A stretch of DNA of 8,250 nt from JBJXDT01 sp046153505 (GCA_046153505.1 JBJXDT010000030.1:1-8250), one strand, 5' to 3'. Counted from the stretch's first letter, positions 1-7,730 are shown. Notes: generated by a model not told the origin, from the sequence alone. Program-made: numbers and translations.

Positions 1-42
1 TTTTACTAAAGAATTTGTTTTAATTTTAATAGGAATGTATAG

Positions 43-252
43 TCAAACAACCGCTTTTGGCCGAACCTCGAGACCCAATAGCTGAGTTATATCGGCCAAG
101 TGCGGAATTTCATCAATCAAGAGTGGCTGGCAGCAGTGGGTCGAAAGTTGCAGTTCACCAAAGTCTGCTATGGGGAAGTCAAAATTCTGAGTAATCTCTA
201 AAGGTTTAGTGTTGACGTCTAATTGTATTATTTTAACGCTATGAAAATTGTT
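43..252 (-). pseudogene. Start-less coding remnant, unknown protein
   Basis: The minus strand is open for 69 codons between an in-frame TAG (253-255) and a TGA (43-45). There is no ATG, GTG or TTG near its 5' end; the first in-frame TTG lies at 118-120, deep inside. The translation looks protein-like, with a run of acidic and hydrophobic residues, a Cys-Cys pair encoded at 130-135, and an end reading EVRPKAVV. The piece is richer in G and C than the AT-rich DNA on either side. I read it as the 3' end of a decayed gene whose 5' part is lost. I do not recognise the family. The plus strand is also open over 82-198, so this could instead be a non-coding element that happens to lack stops. Confidence 0.3.
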
Positions 253-434
253 CTAGATGACACATTTGATTAGAAAATTAACTTAAGAAAGATACAACTT
301 TATTTAAATATATTTAGAAAATAATAAAGTATAAATTAATTTTAAGTTCCAACTTATTTTATTCGATTTGAATTTTGACAACAGTCAAATCATATAGTTA
401 GCTTAATATTAGGGTATAACTTTATTTTTCGACT
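253..434. other. AT-rich gene-free stretch
   Basis: Together with 1-42 this stretch is strongly AT-rich, has stops in all frames, and holds no open frame, RNA gene or convincing terminator. The only structure seen is a short palindrome at 343-356 (TAAGTT, CC, AACTTA), too tight to fold well and without a T-tract on the minus strand. It lies downstream of the last gene of the minus-strand block. Confidence 0.6.
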
Positions 435-884
435 TCATTCCTCACTTTTGGATGCGCGTTCTAAATCAGAAAGTTCATCTTTCCAGTTTAATATGACACG
501 TTGCGGCTTTTCGCCAGAGAGCGAGATGAGTACGGATTGCTTATCTGTGTTGTAGCGCCCAATAATTTGGTAATTTCCAGCAGGTAAATCGATATAAAGT
601 ATCGGCCCGCTTTGTTTTTTCCAAAAAACGGTTTTGCCTTCATCATCTAGTATCATAAAACTGACATCAGTGAGCCAGCCACCTGAAGGTCCGCCGCTAA
701 ATAATACCTGAAGTGTAAAGTTATTTGCTGTACGGCGAATATCATCAGCTTGTTCTTCACTAATGCCACCATTTATAAAACTTAGTCCAGTAGCAGTTTT
801 GTAAATGACTCCATCAATTGCGTAAGCAAACTGCATGCATAAGCATAGTGTGCTTGCCAAAAGTATATTTATTGCTTGTTTCAT
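435..884 (-). CDS. Small secreted protein with carboxypeptidase-regulatory-like fold (hypothetical)
   Basis: A 149-residue protein with a typical Sec signal peptide: Lys at position 2, a hydrophobic core over about 5-20, and an AYA cleavage site at 20-22. The mature part is small and beta-rich. It begins with a conserved-looking GLSFINGGISEEQ segment (33-45). It contains DLPAGNYQI (99-107), the signature turn and strand of carboxypeptidase regulatory-like or transthyretin-like beta-sandwich domains, and ends the fold at ILNW (131-134) before a charged tail. Similar small periplasmic proteins of unknown role are common in betaproteobacteria. No catalytic residues are visible, so a binding or structural role is the best guess. 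A GGGGGA ribosome site ends 5 bases before the ATG. It lies 46 bases downstream of the SDR gene on the same strand and is probably co-transcribed with it. The export signal is well supported; the function is unknown. Confidence 0.75.
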   Translation of the reverse strand: MKQAINILLASTLCLCMQFAYAIDGVIYKTATGLSFINGGISEEQADDIRRTANNFTLQVLFSGGPSGGWLTDVSFMILDDEGKTVFWKKQSGPILYIDLPAGNYQIIGRYNTDKQSVLISLSGEKPQRVILNWKDELSDLERASKSEE

Positions 885-930
885 GCAATCCCCCGATTGT
901 TAATGCATTATACCAAGGTGAACTTAGCTA

Positions 931-1749
931 TCACCCCTCCCATTTAGTTCTTTCTTTATGGGGTGCGTTTCGCACGGCAAAATCCCACAAAGCTGGTGGA
1001 ATAAAGCGCATAAATCTTGCCAGTACGCCCATTTGCCAAGGGATAAATATAAAGCGGCGCTTGGCTAAGACAGCGTCCATAAATTTTTCGGCAAAAACGG
1101 TTACATCCATTAAAAATGGCATTTTGTATTTGTTCACATCTGTCATTGGTGTTCGAATATAGCCTGGCGCAATGGTCGTTACATCTATACCAAAGGCCTT
1201 CATTTCAACACGCAAGCTTTCCAAATAACTAATTACTGCAGCTTTGCTCGCGCTATACGCGCCAGCACCAGGCAGCCCACGAATACCAGCGATACTTGCA
1301 ACACCGACTAATTGTCCACCTTTACCTTGTAGAGCGGCTTGTCGCATAGTTGCAATGAATGGGCTAAATGTATGCACCATTCCCATGACATTAATATCAA
1401 ATACAGCATGAAATGCAGAAATATCTTCTTGTTCTTGTGTCAATGTACCTCGGCTCACACCAGCGTTCGCAATCACGATATCAGGCGCGCCAAAGCGTGC
1501 GATAAAGTCATCTGCAGCGATTTGTAAGGCTTTACTATCACGCACATCTAATGTGTAAATAGCAGAATTGGTTTGATATTGTTGCTGCAATTCATCGGCA
1601 AGTAATTGTAGTTCGCCATATCGGCGCGCTACTAAACCAATATTTACTTTTTGGTCAACATTGACGCGGCTTCCAGCGAAGCGTTTAGCGCATTCGCGTG
1701 CTAGCGCTTGGCCGATGCCGCTAGACGCGCCCGTGATAAATAGGTTCAT
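931..1749 (-). CDS. Short-chain dehydrogenase/reductase (classical SDR)
   Basis: A 272-residue NAD(P)-dependent oxidoreductase of the classical SDR family. The Rossmann cofactor loop TGASSGIG is at residues 6-13 and the structural NAG at 95-97. The catalytic Ser152 lies in the VGVASIAG strand, with Tyr165 and Lys169 in YSASK and the PG motif at 195-196. The family reduces or oxidises carbonyl/hydroxyl substrates; the substrate cannot be read from sequence. The Arg pair at 42-43 (VARR) after the second strand hints at NADPH preference. About ten residues around 24-36 appear inserted before the second beta-strand. The C-terminal region (230-265) is hydrophobic and basic and may touch the membrane. 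The start is fixed by the family's normal beginning, although no good ribosome site precedes it. It follows dsbA beyond a strong terminator, so it probably relies on its own promoter or readthrough. Confidence 0.9.
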   Translation of the reverse strand: MNLFITGASSGIGQALARECAKRFAGSRVNVDQKVNIGLVARRYGELQLLADELQQQYQTNSAIYTLDVRDSKALQIAADDFIARFGAPDIVIANAGVSRGTLTQEQEDISAFHAVFDINVMGMVHTFSPFIATMRQAALQGKGGQLVGVASIAGIRGLPGAGAYSASKAAVISYLESLRVEMKAFGIDVTTIAPGYIRTPMTDVNKYKMPFLMDVTVFAEKFMDAVLAKRRFIFIPWQMGVLARFMRFIPPALWDFAVRNAPHKERTKWEG

Positions 1750-1784
1750 AGTTAAAAATATCCATGATACAAATAATAACCCAC

Positions 1785-1820
1785 AAAAAACCCGCCGTGT
1801 AATTACAGGGGCGGGTTTTA
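1785..1820 (-). terminator. Rho-independent terminator after dsbA
   Basis: Arms AAAACCCGCC (1787-1796) and GGCGGGTTTT (1810-1819) form a perfect 10-bp stem around a 13-base loop that contains the palindrome TGTAATTACA. Read on the minus strand it is followed by six T (plus-strand A at 1785-1790). The right side also has a T-tract on the plus strand, so it could work in both directions. It lies only six bases beyond the stop of the -1 frame tail of dsbA (1826), which suggests that tail was the original end of the gene. Confidence 0.85.
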
Positions 1821-1825
1821 AAAAT

Positions 1826-1891
1826 TTATTGACTTACTTTTTTTGGCAGTTTTGGTTTTGTTTTAGGTTTAGCTGCCTTTAATACTTTTTT
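1826..1891 (-). other. -1 frameshift site and open tail of dsbA
   Basis: In the dsbA frame the 3' end reads ACA AAA AAG TAT TAA (1893-1879), which contains the heptamer A AAA AAG in the phase needed for -1 slippage, as in the E. coli dnaX site. The -1 frame stays open past the TAA and encodes a tail starting KKVLKAAKPK and ending LPKKVSQ, with a TAA at 1826-1828. It adds Lys/Pro-rich residues in the same style as the end of the dsbA frame (KKTDGADAAKKPETT), giving 247 instead of 229 residues. One extra A in the A-run (1886-1891) would restore a single frame. Either a one-base deletion, real or a read error, or slippage explains this. Confidence 0.6.
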
Positions 1892-2568
1892 GTGGTTTCA
1901 GGCTTTTTCGCGGCATCAGCGCCATCTGTTTTTTTAAGGCCAGCTGATTTATCTTTACGTATATTTTCAATAATGTAATCAGCCACTTTCAGCGCTTGTT
2001 CGTTGCTTCCCGCCATAGTGCTAGATGTGATGTATTTACCATCGATAATCAAACTAGGCACGCCAGTTGCGCCAGAGTTACGGAAAACCATCGCGGCACG
2101 GTTCAAGTTAGTATTCATTGTAAAAGATTTAAACGCTTGTTCTACTTTTAAGTGATCCATTCCACTTTTGTTTGCAATCCAGTCAATCGCTGCCTTTTCA
2201 TCCATAGGATTTACTGTTTTATCTTTGTGAATTGCTTCAAATAACGCGCCATGTAGCTTGTCTGTCAAGCCTAAAGTTTCTAGTGCATAGTAAGCTTTTG
2301 CCATTGGTGCCCACTCAACGCGTGGTAAACCCGGAACGCGTTTAAAATATACATCCGCAGGTAATTTTTTTACCCAAGCATTTAAAACAGGCTCCATGTG
2401 ATAACAATGTGGACAGCCGTACCAAAAGACTTCCATGACTTCAATTTTACTGGCGTTATCAGTAGAAATAGGTTGGGCAACGGCGTCAAAGTCAGTACCA
2501 GTTTTAGGTGCATCAGCAAAAGCAGATACACTAAAAAGTAACATGAGGGAAACTAAAAACTTTTTCAT
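1879..2568 (-). CDS. dsbA: Thiol:disulfide interchange protein DsbA
   Basis: A periplasmic oxidase that introduces disulfide bonds into exported proteins and is normally re-oxidised by DsbB. The 229-residue frame starts with a signal peptide cleaved after AFA (residues 16-18). The thioredoxin-fold active site is FWYGCPHC, with catalytic Cys52 and Cys55 around Pro-His, the DsbA-type dipeptide. The helical insertion covers roughly 75-160, and the cis-proline loop is GVPS with Pro171. An AAGGA ribosome site precedes the ATG. The C-terminal tail from about 205 is Lys-rich and is not part of the fold. The frame ends at a stop just after an A6 run, while the -1 frame carries the tail on to 1826; the enzyme domain is unaffected either way. 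It lies 83 bases downstream of the SPOR gene and may be in the argS operon. Confidence 0.95.
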   Translation of the reverse strand: MKKFLVSLMLLFSVSAFADAPKTGTDFDAVAQPISTDNASKIEVMEVFWYGCPHCYHMEPVLNAWVKKLPADVYFKRVPGLPRVEWAPMAKAYYALETLGLTDKLHGALFEAIHKDKTVNPMDEKAAIDWIANKSGMDHLKVEQAFKSFTMNTNLNRAAMVFRNSGATGVPSLIIDGKYITSSTMAGSNEQALKVADYIIENIRKDKSAGLKKTDGADAAKKPETTKKY

Positions 2569-2651
2569 TCTTTATCCTTAAACATTTTTAAATAACAATT
2601 TTTTATTACAACGTGAATTGACCACAAAAGATAACAATAAATTCAATCTAA

Positions 2652-3266
2652 TTAATGCGGCGGTGTTTCGGTATGTACTTTAATTAAATCGGTATTAAAG
2701 CCTGCAGTGGTTAAATCACCACGTATTTTATTAATTTGACCAATATCGTTAAGTGGGCCAACACGCACGCGGTGCCAGGTTCCTTTGTCTGGAATGGTTG
2801 CGGTTTGTACAACTGCTTCAAAGCCTTGCAGGGCAAGTTTAGCTTTCATGTTGTCTGCATCCTCTTCATTGGGAAATGCGCCGACCTGTAAAAAATAATT
2901 ATCTTTTTTAATTGTTTTAGCATTATCTTTAATTTCTTGTTCTGTTACGGTACTTTCAGTTTCGGGCAGTATGGTATAAAAGTCATAATCGTTGGTTTTT
3001 TTAACATCCGTGGGACTTTCCTCCTTTGGTACAGCGGTATCGTCTGATTTTTTATCTTTGGTCTTAGCGGATTTAGCGGCCAAATCTTTTGAGCTTGGCG
3101 CATTTATTTTTTTATCTTCAAACGGGCTGGTATCGCCCTTAATTTTCATCGTTACCCAAACAGATGCGCCAACCCCAATTAATAAACCAATTAATAAACC
3201 AGTAAAAAACGGGCTACCTTTACTGGTGCTAGCTTTTTGCGGGGTGGGTTTGTAGTCTTTACTCAT
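2652..3266 (-). CDS. SPOR-domain inner-membrane protein (FtsN-like)
   Basis: A 204-residue bitopic protein. A short cytoplasmic head is followed by one membrane helix at about 20-40 (FFTGLLIGLLIGVGASVWV), then a low-complexity Lys/Asp/Ser/Pro linker (42-92). A YDFYTILPE motif (94-102) is typical of betaproteobacterial FtsN-like proteins. The C-terminal SPOR domain spans about 122-200, with the first strand YFLQVGAF (124-131) and the later WHRVRVGPL (164-172). SPOR domains bind peptidoglycan lacking stem peptides at the division septum, so a role in cell division or septal wall remodelling is likely. It starts 16 bases after the argS stop, which suggests one transcript with argS. It could be called FtsN, but it is short and many SPOR proteins exist per genome, so I leave the symbol empty. 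Confidence 0.88.
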   Translation of the reverse strand: MSKDYKPTPQKASTSKGSPFFTGLLIGLLIGVGASVWVTMKIKGDTSPFEDKKINAPSSKDLAAKSAKTKDKKSDDTAVPKEESPTDVKKTNDYDFYTILPETESTVTEQEIKDNAKTIKKDNYFLQVGAFPNEEDADNMKAKLALQGFEAVVQTATIPDKGTWHRVRVGPLNDIGQINKIRGDLTTAGFNTDLIKVHTETPPH

Positions 3267-3282
3267 GCATTTACCTTTTTGT

Positions 3283-4956
3283 TTACATTTTATTAGGTGC
3301 GCTTACACCCAATAAATCCAAACCATTTTTTAATACTTGTTGGGTTGCGCTTATTAACGCTAATCGAGCTAGTTTGGTTGGCATATCGTCTACTAAAAAT
3401 TTTGTGTCATTATAATAGCTGTGTAAATCACTTGCACATTCTTTTAAATAATTGGCAATGGTGTGTGGCGCCAAATCATCCGCCGCGCTTTTTACCACTT
3501 CGGGGAATTCGCTTAGTTTTTGCATCAATACAGCCTCTTGTGGTGATATCAGCGTGCTCAAATCTGCAGATAACAAGCTTGTAACATTGCCACCCCACTG
3601 CGCCAAAACGCTGCAAATACGCGCATGAGCATATTGAATATAATATACAGGGTTATCGTTAGTTTGCGCACGTGCTAAATCTATATCAAACACCAGTTGC
3701 GAATCAGCTTTTCGCGCGGCAAGGAAATAGCGCGTCGCGTCGCAACCAACCTCTTCAATTAAATCACGCAAGGTTACATAACTGCCCGCACGTTTAGATA
3801 ATTTTACTTCTTCGCCACCACGCATCACTGTCACCATTTGGTGCAACACATAATCCGGCCAGCCTTGTGGAATACCCATGTTCAGTGCTTGCAAACCAGC
3901 ACGGACACGGGTTATAGTACTGTGGTGATCCGCACCCTGTTCGTTAATCACACGTTTGAAACCACGATTCCATTTGTCCATGTGATAGGCAATATCAGGA
4001 ACAAAATAGGTATAGCCGCCCTCTTTTTTGCGCATCACGCGGTCTTTGTCATCGCCAAAATCCGTGGTTTTTAACCAAAGCGCATCGCCTTCTTCAAAAG
4101 TTTTACCACTTTTTACTAATACTTGTACTGTATTCTCAACTTTGCCCGCGGTGTAAAGGGCGCTTTCGAGCGAGAACACATCAAATTTGATTTGAAACGC
4201 ACGTAAATCTAAATCCTGCTCATGGCGCAGATAAGCCACAGCAAAATGACGAATTGATTCTGCGTCATTCACATCGCCGTTAGCCGTCACCTGCATGTCA
4301 TCGGCCACCACGGTTTCTTTTGCCATATATGCATTGGCAATATCGACAATATATTCGCCGCGATAACCGTCTTCAGGAAAGCGTGGATCATCTGTTGCAA
4401 TGCCTTGCGCGCGCGCTTGAACAGATTTGGTAAGGTTGTCAATTTGTGCGCCTGCGTCGTTATAATAAAACTCGCGAGTGACATCCCAACCGTTTGCCTT
4501 AAGAAGCCGCGCTAAGCAATCACCCACCGCAGCGCCGCGCCCGTGTCCAACGTGTAATGGGCCGGTTGGATTGGCAGAAACAAATTCCACCTGCACCTTT
4601 TCGCAATTGCCTGCGTTGTTTTGGCCGAAACTTTCACCTGCCTGCAAAATTTCGCGCACAATGGTTTGTTTGGTTTGGCTATTTAAAAAGAAATTGATGA
4701 ATCCAGCGCCCGCAATTTCGACTTTTGCGATATATTCACTTGGTGGCAGCGCTTGAATTAAGGCTTCAGCAATTGCTCGCGGATTTTGTTTGAGCGGTTT
4801 TGCGAGTTGCATGGCGAAGTTGGACGCAAAATCGCCATGCTCGGCTAATTTTGGGCGCTCCAAAATAATCGAGAGGGAAGAAGTGTCTGCGATCAATGTT
4901 CTGGCGGCTTGGAGTAATAAATCCGAGATGATTTGTTTTAAGTTTATTTGTTTCAA
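3283..4956 (-). CDS. argS: Arginyl-tRNA synthetase
   Basis: A class I aminoacyl-tRNA synthetase that charges tRNA-Arg with arginine in the cytoplasm. At 557 residues it is close to the usual bacterial length. The N-terminal tRNA-binding Add-1 domain covers about 1-90. The HIGH motif appears as HVGH (136-139) within SANPTGPLHVGHGRG. The KMSKS-like loop is KLSKRAG (385-391), a usual bacterial ArgRS variant. The C-terminal anticodon-binding DALR domain spans about 440-557, with YIQYAHARI at 439-447. The start codon is TTG (4954-4956): an in-frame TGA lies nine codons upstream, no ATG or GTG lies between, and the N-terminus fits the family. No clear ribosome site precedes it. It is the first gene of the minus-strand block, divergent from priA across 72 bases. 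Confidence 0.97.
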   Translation of the reverse strand: MKQINLKQIISDLLLQAARTLIADTSSLSIILERPKLAEHGDFASNFAMQLAKPLKQNPRAIAEALIQALPPSEYIAKVEIAGAGFINFFLNSQTKQTIVREILQAGESFGQNNAGNCEKVQVEFVSANPTGPLHVGHGRGAAVGDCLARLLKANGWDVTREFYYNDAGAQIDNLTKSVQARAQGIATDDPRFPEDGYRGEYIVDIANAYMAKETVVADDMQVTANGDVNDAESIRHFAVAYLRHEQDLDLRAFQIKFDVFSLESALYTAGKVENTVQVLVKSGKTFEEGDALWLKTTDFGDDKDRVMRKKEGGYTYFVPDIAYHMDKWNRGFKRVINEQGADHHSTITRVRAGLQALNMGIPQGWPDYVLHQMVTVMRGGEEVKLSKRAGSYVTLRDLIEEVGCDATRYFLAARKADSQLVFDIDLARAQTNDNPVYYIQYAHARICSVLAQWGGNVTSLLSADLSTLISPQEAVLMQKLSEFPEVVKSAADDLAPHTIANYLKECASDLHSYYNDTKFLVDDMPTKLARLALISATQQVLKNGLDLLGVSAPNKM

Positions 4957-5028
4957 GGGTAATTTTAAGGCTGAAAATCAATCAAAATGCTATTTTAACC
5001 TAATTACATTCTACCAACGCTAATTTTC
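4957..5028. promoter_or_regulatory. Divergent argS/priA promoter region
   Basis: This 72-base AT-rich gap separates two genes transcribed in opposite directions, so promoters for both should lie here or slightly inside the coding starts. A possible -10 element for argS is TAAAAT on the minus strand (4992-4997), overlapped on the plus strand by TATTTT, but I find no matching -35 box at a good spacing for either gene. Neither start has a recognisable Shine-Dalgarno sequence. The call rests mainly on gene layout. Confidence 0.4.
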
Positions 5029-7209
5029 ATGCAAGCAGATATCCTCAAAATTGCACTGGATGTGCCTTTGAACCGCTTGTTCGATTACACGAACAACGGC
5101 TTTATAGCACAGGTTGGCGCGCGTGCAGTCGTCAGCTTTGCTGGGCGTAATTTGGTGGGCATTGTGATGGAAATAACGCAAACGTCCGATGTGCCCATAG
5201 AAAAGCTAAAATCTGTGATTCATGTATTTGAGGACGTAGTATTTGATGCCAAAGCATTTAAGTTGCTTAATTTTTGTGCTGATTACTATCATTGCCCACT
5301 CGGCCAAGCACTAGTTTCCGTGTTGCCCTTGCGCTTGCGTCAAATCAAGCCTGCAGTGACGCGTAAGAGTTACATTTATTCGTTAAATAAACAGGCTACT
5401 TTGGATGAAATCCCAAAAAAACAAATCGTTTTATACAAAATAGTAAGTGCTCTAGAAACCAATATCCATGCGGATGCTGATGAATTGGCTGAAATCTCTT
5501 CAGGTTGGCGTAAGGCAATTTTAGAACTGAAAGAACGCGGCTGGATTACGGAAAAAGAAGTGATTGCAGTAAAGCCATCGTTACGCTCGTCAGCTTTTGA
5601 ACCCAATTTAAATGCTGAGCAACAGCATGCAATTTCTACTATTTTAGGTGAGCATGGCTTTAAGCCTTGGCTTTTACATGGCATAACCGGCAGTGGTAAA
5701 ACCGAAGTTTATATCCAGCTTTTGCAAAAATTATTCGCTGATAAAAACGCACAAGCACTAATTCTCGTACCAGAAATAAACTTAACACCACAACTAGAAG
5801 CGCGTTTTAGAAGCCGCTTAAGCCAGTATCCTCTGGTAACTTTGCATAGTAATTTAAGTGAGAGTGAGCGCTTACAAAACTGGCAAGCCGCTAGCACTGG
5901 CGCAGCAAAGATTATCGTTGGCACTAGGTTAAGTGTGTTTACGCCAATGCCAAATTTAAAAATGATCATCATGGATGAAGAGCATGATGGCTCATATAAG
6001 CAGCAGGATGGAATGCGTTACCACGCCCGTGATGTGGCGATGGTGCGAGCCAAGCAGCTCAATATTCCAATCGTTTTGGGTAGTGCAACACCTTCATTGG
6101 AGACATGGCATCAAACCAAAAAACAGCAATACGGTTTGCTAAGTCTGAATAAAAGGGCAGTAGAAAATGCGCAATTGCCAAAAATTAACACCATAGACAT
6201 AGCAAAATCACCCACAGAAAATGGGCTTTCACCGATTCTCATAAAAGCAATACGAGCGCGCCTGAGCCGTGGAGAGCAAAGTTTACTTTTTATTAATCGT
6301 CGTGGTTACGCACCTGTGCTGCATTGCAACAGTTGTCAATGGATTGCGCCTTGTATGCGATGTTCAGCACGGCTGGTGGTACACCTGAGCCAAAAGCGTT
6401 TGAAATGCCATCACTGCGGACATGAGCAAAAAATTCCTGTGCAATGTCCGAGTTGCGGCAATCCTGATTTAAACCCCATCGGCCATGCTACGCAACGTTT
6501 GGAACAAACTTTAAGCGCGCTTTTTCCAGAGGCAAAAATTGCACGAGTAGATCGCGACAGTATGCGCAATAAGGATGCGCTTTCCCATTTGCTCACGCGC
6601 GTGCAAAACAAAGAGATTGATATTCTGGTGGGTACACAAATGTTGGCGAAAGGGCATGATTTTCCGCATTTAACCTTGGTTGGTGTGATTGATACTGACA
6701 CCGCGTTGTTTAGTCCAGATTTTCGTGCGGCAGAACGGCTTTTTTCTCAACTCATGCAAGTTTCTGGCCGCGCAGGTCGTGCCGAGATTGCAGGTGAAGT
6801 GCTGATACAAACGGCCTTTCCGCAACATGCTTTATTTGATGCGCTTAAAAGCCAAGATTACGTAACTTATGCGGATGAGTTGTTACAAGAGCGTGCAACG
6901 ATGCAATTCCCGCCAACCAGTTATTTTGCGCTCTTAAAAGCTGAAGCAAGTGATTTTAGCCAAGTTTCCAATTTTTTAAATATAGCTTCTACTTTAGCGC
7001 GAGCAATCGCAAATGAGGTCATCATTTATGATGCAGTTCGTCCACAAATGGAAAGACTAAAAGGGTTGGAACGAGCGCACTTACTGATGCAAGCCAATAG
7101 TCGCGGGGCTTTGCAGAGATTGCTTAAAATATGGATACCACAATTGCGAGCAGAAAAACTTAGCAGTAAAATTCGTTGGGCGCTCGATATAGATCCTTTG
7201 GAATTCTAA
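5029..7209 (+). CDS. priA: Primosomal replication restart helicase PriA
   Basis: A 3'-5' superfamily 2 DNA helicase that recognises stalled or collapsed replication forks and reloads the replisome through DnaB. At 726 residues it is full length. The N-terminal 3'-end-binding domain starts with the typical ALDVPLNRLFDY (9-20). The Walker A motif is GITGSGKTE (218-226), Walker B is DEEHD (316-320), and motif III is GSATPS (351-356). The eight zinc-binding cysteines are all present: 433, 436, 442, 445, 460, 463, 473 and 476. The late helicase motifs are GTQMLAKGHDFP (535-546) and QVSGRAGR (577-584). The ATG is chosen because the family begins within a few residues of this point, although no ribosome site is visible. 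It diverges from argS and converges on ohrR with a single base between the stops. Confidence 0.97.
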   Translation: MQADILKIALDVPLNRLFDYTNNGFIAQVGARAVVSFAGRNLVGIVMEITQTSDVPIEKLKSVIHVFEDVVFDAKAFKLLNFCADYYHCPLGQALVSVLPLRLRQIKPAVTRKSYIYSLNKQATLDEIPKKQIVLYKIVSALETNIHADADELAEISSGWRKAILELKERGWITEKEVIAVKPSLRSSAFEPNLNAEQQHAISTILGEHGFKPWLLHGITGSGKTEVYIQLLQKLFADKNAQALILVPEINLTPQLEARFRSRLSQYPLVTLHSNLSESERLQNWQAASTGAAKIIVGTRLSVFTPMPNLKMIIMDEEHDGSYKQQDGMRYHARDVAMVRAKQLNIPIVLGSATPSLETWHQTKKQQYGLLSLNKRAVENAQLPKINTIDIAKSPTENGLSPILIKAIRARLSRGEQSLLFINRRGYAPVLHCNSCQWIAPCMRCSARLVVHLSQKRLKCHHCGHEQKIPVQCPSCGNPDLNPIGHATQRLEQTLSALFPEAKIARVDRDSMRNKDALSHLLTRVQNKEIDILVGTQMLAKGHDFPHLTLVGVIDTDTALFSPDFRAAERLFSQLMQVSGRAGRAEIAGEVLIQTAFPQHALFDALKSQDYVTYADELLQERATMQFPPTSYFALLKAEASDFSQVSNFLNIASTLARAIANEVIIYDAVRPQMERLKGLERAHLLMQANSRGALQRLLKIWIPQLRAEKLSSKIRWALDIDPLEF

Positions 7210-7210
7210 T

Positions 7211-7666
7211 TTAGGCGGCTATCTTCTCTTCGCTTGGTGACATTGCCTCTACTAAACGGTTTAGGGTCGCTTTTAGGGCTACAAACTCATTCTTGTTCAG
7301 CCCTGTTTGGCATTCCACGCCATTTTGCACCTTGGCAATTTGGTCTTGAAGCGCATCCCCTGCTTTGGTCAGGCTAATTTCAACAATGCGCTCGTCATCA
7401 TTATTGCGTTTGCGCTCAATAAAACCAGAAGTTTCCAAACGTTTGAGTAATGGCGTTAAAGTGGCAGAATCAAGATCTAGTTTTTGCGCAATTCTACCAA
7501 CACTCACAGCATCCTTTTCCCATAACACCATCATCACTAAGTATTGGGTATAGGTCAGCCCTGCTTGCTCTAGCCCAGTTCTGTATGCTCGAGTTATTGC
7601 ATGTGTTGCCGCATAAAGCGCAAAACAAAGTTGATGATTTAGCGCGAGATTTTCGTATCTAGTCAT
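7211..7666 (-). CDS. ohrR: Organic hydroperoxide-sensing MarR-family repressor OhrR
   Basis: A 151-residue winged-helix dimeric repressor. The N-terminus has the OhrR signature NHQLCFALYAAT (10-21), with the peroxide-sensing Cys14. Tyr28 and Tyr39 follow at the distances expected for the two tyrosines that hold the cysteine as thiolate. A second cysteine, Cys119, lies 105 residues on, the same spacing as Cys22-Cys127 of Xanthomonas OhrR, so this should be a two-cysteine sensor that forms an intersubunit disulfide. The recognition helix region is about 65-80 (DSATLTPLLKRLETSG), followed by the wing with the DDER motif (90-93). The family represses ohr, a thiol peroxidase gene, and often itself. 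No ohr gene lies on either side here. An AGGA ribosome site precedes the ATG by 9 bases. Promoter and operator candidates lie upstream. Confidence 0.9.
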   Translation of the reverse strand: MTRYENLALNHQLCFALYAATHAITRAYRTGLEQAGLTYTQYLVMMVLWEKDAVSVGRIAQKLDLDSATLTPLLKRLETSGFIERKRNNDDERIVEISLTKAGDALQDQIAKVQNGVECQTGLNKNEFVALKATLNRLVEAMSPSEEKIAA

Positions 7667-7699
7667 AATAGAACATCCTAAGAATTAATTTTGATTGCA

Positions 7700-7729
7700 A
7701 GTATAAGCTTTGTAGAGAATTGTTCACAA
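7700..7729 (-). promoter_or_regulatory. Sigma-70-type promoter of ohrR
   Basis: On the minus strand a -35 box TTGTGA (7724-7729) and a -10 box TATACT (7700-7705) are separated by 18 bases. The -10 matches the TATAAT consensus at five of six positions. It lies about 35 bases upstream of the ohrR start codon, leaving a short leader with the AGGA ribosome site. Confidence 0.6.
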
Positions 7730-7730
7730 T
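7719..7730. promoter_or_regulatory. Candidate OhrR operator
   Basis: A perfect inverted repeat, ATTGT and ACAAT with a two-base spacer, lies across the -35 box of the ohrR promoter. A second, offset pair, GAATT (7717-7721) and AATTC (7732-7736), flanks it. MarR-family repressors bind AT-rich inverted repeats of this size that overlap their own promoters, so autorepression is the natural reading. The arm order differs from the ACAATT/AATTGT operator known from Bacillus, so the exact site is inferred only. Confidence 0.4.

Noticed and set aside
343..356. Palindrome TAAGTT-CC-AACTTA as a terminator for the 435-884 gene
   Set aside because: The two-base spacer is too tight for a stable hairpin, and no T-tract follows on the minus strand.
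818..1162. Plus-strand open frame of 114 codons
   Set aside because: It lies antisense to the secreted protein and the SDR gene, both with clear family features. It has no domain signature of its own.
4766..4981. Minus-strand open frame overlapping the argS start
   Set aside because: It is in another frame over the conserved ArgRS N-terminal domain and has no recognisable protein features.
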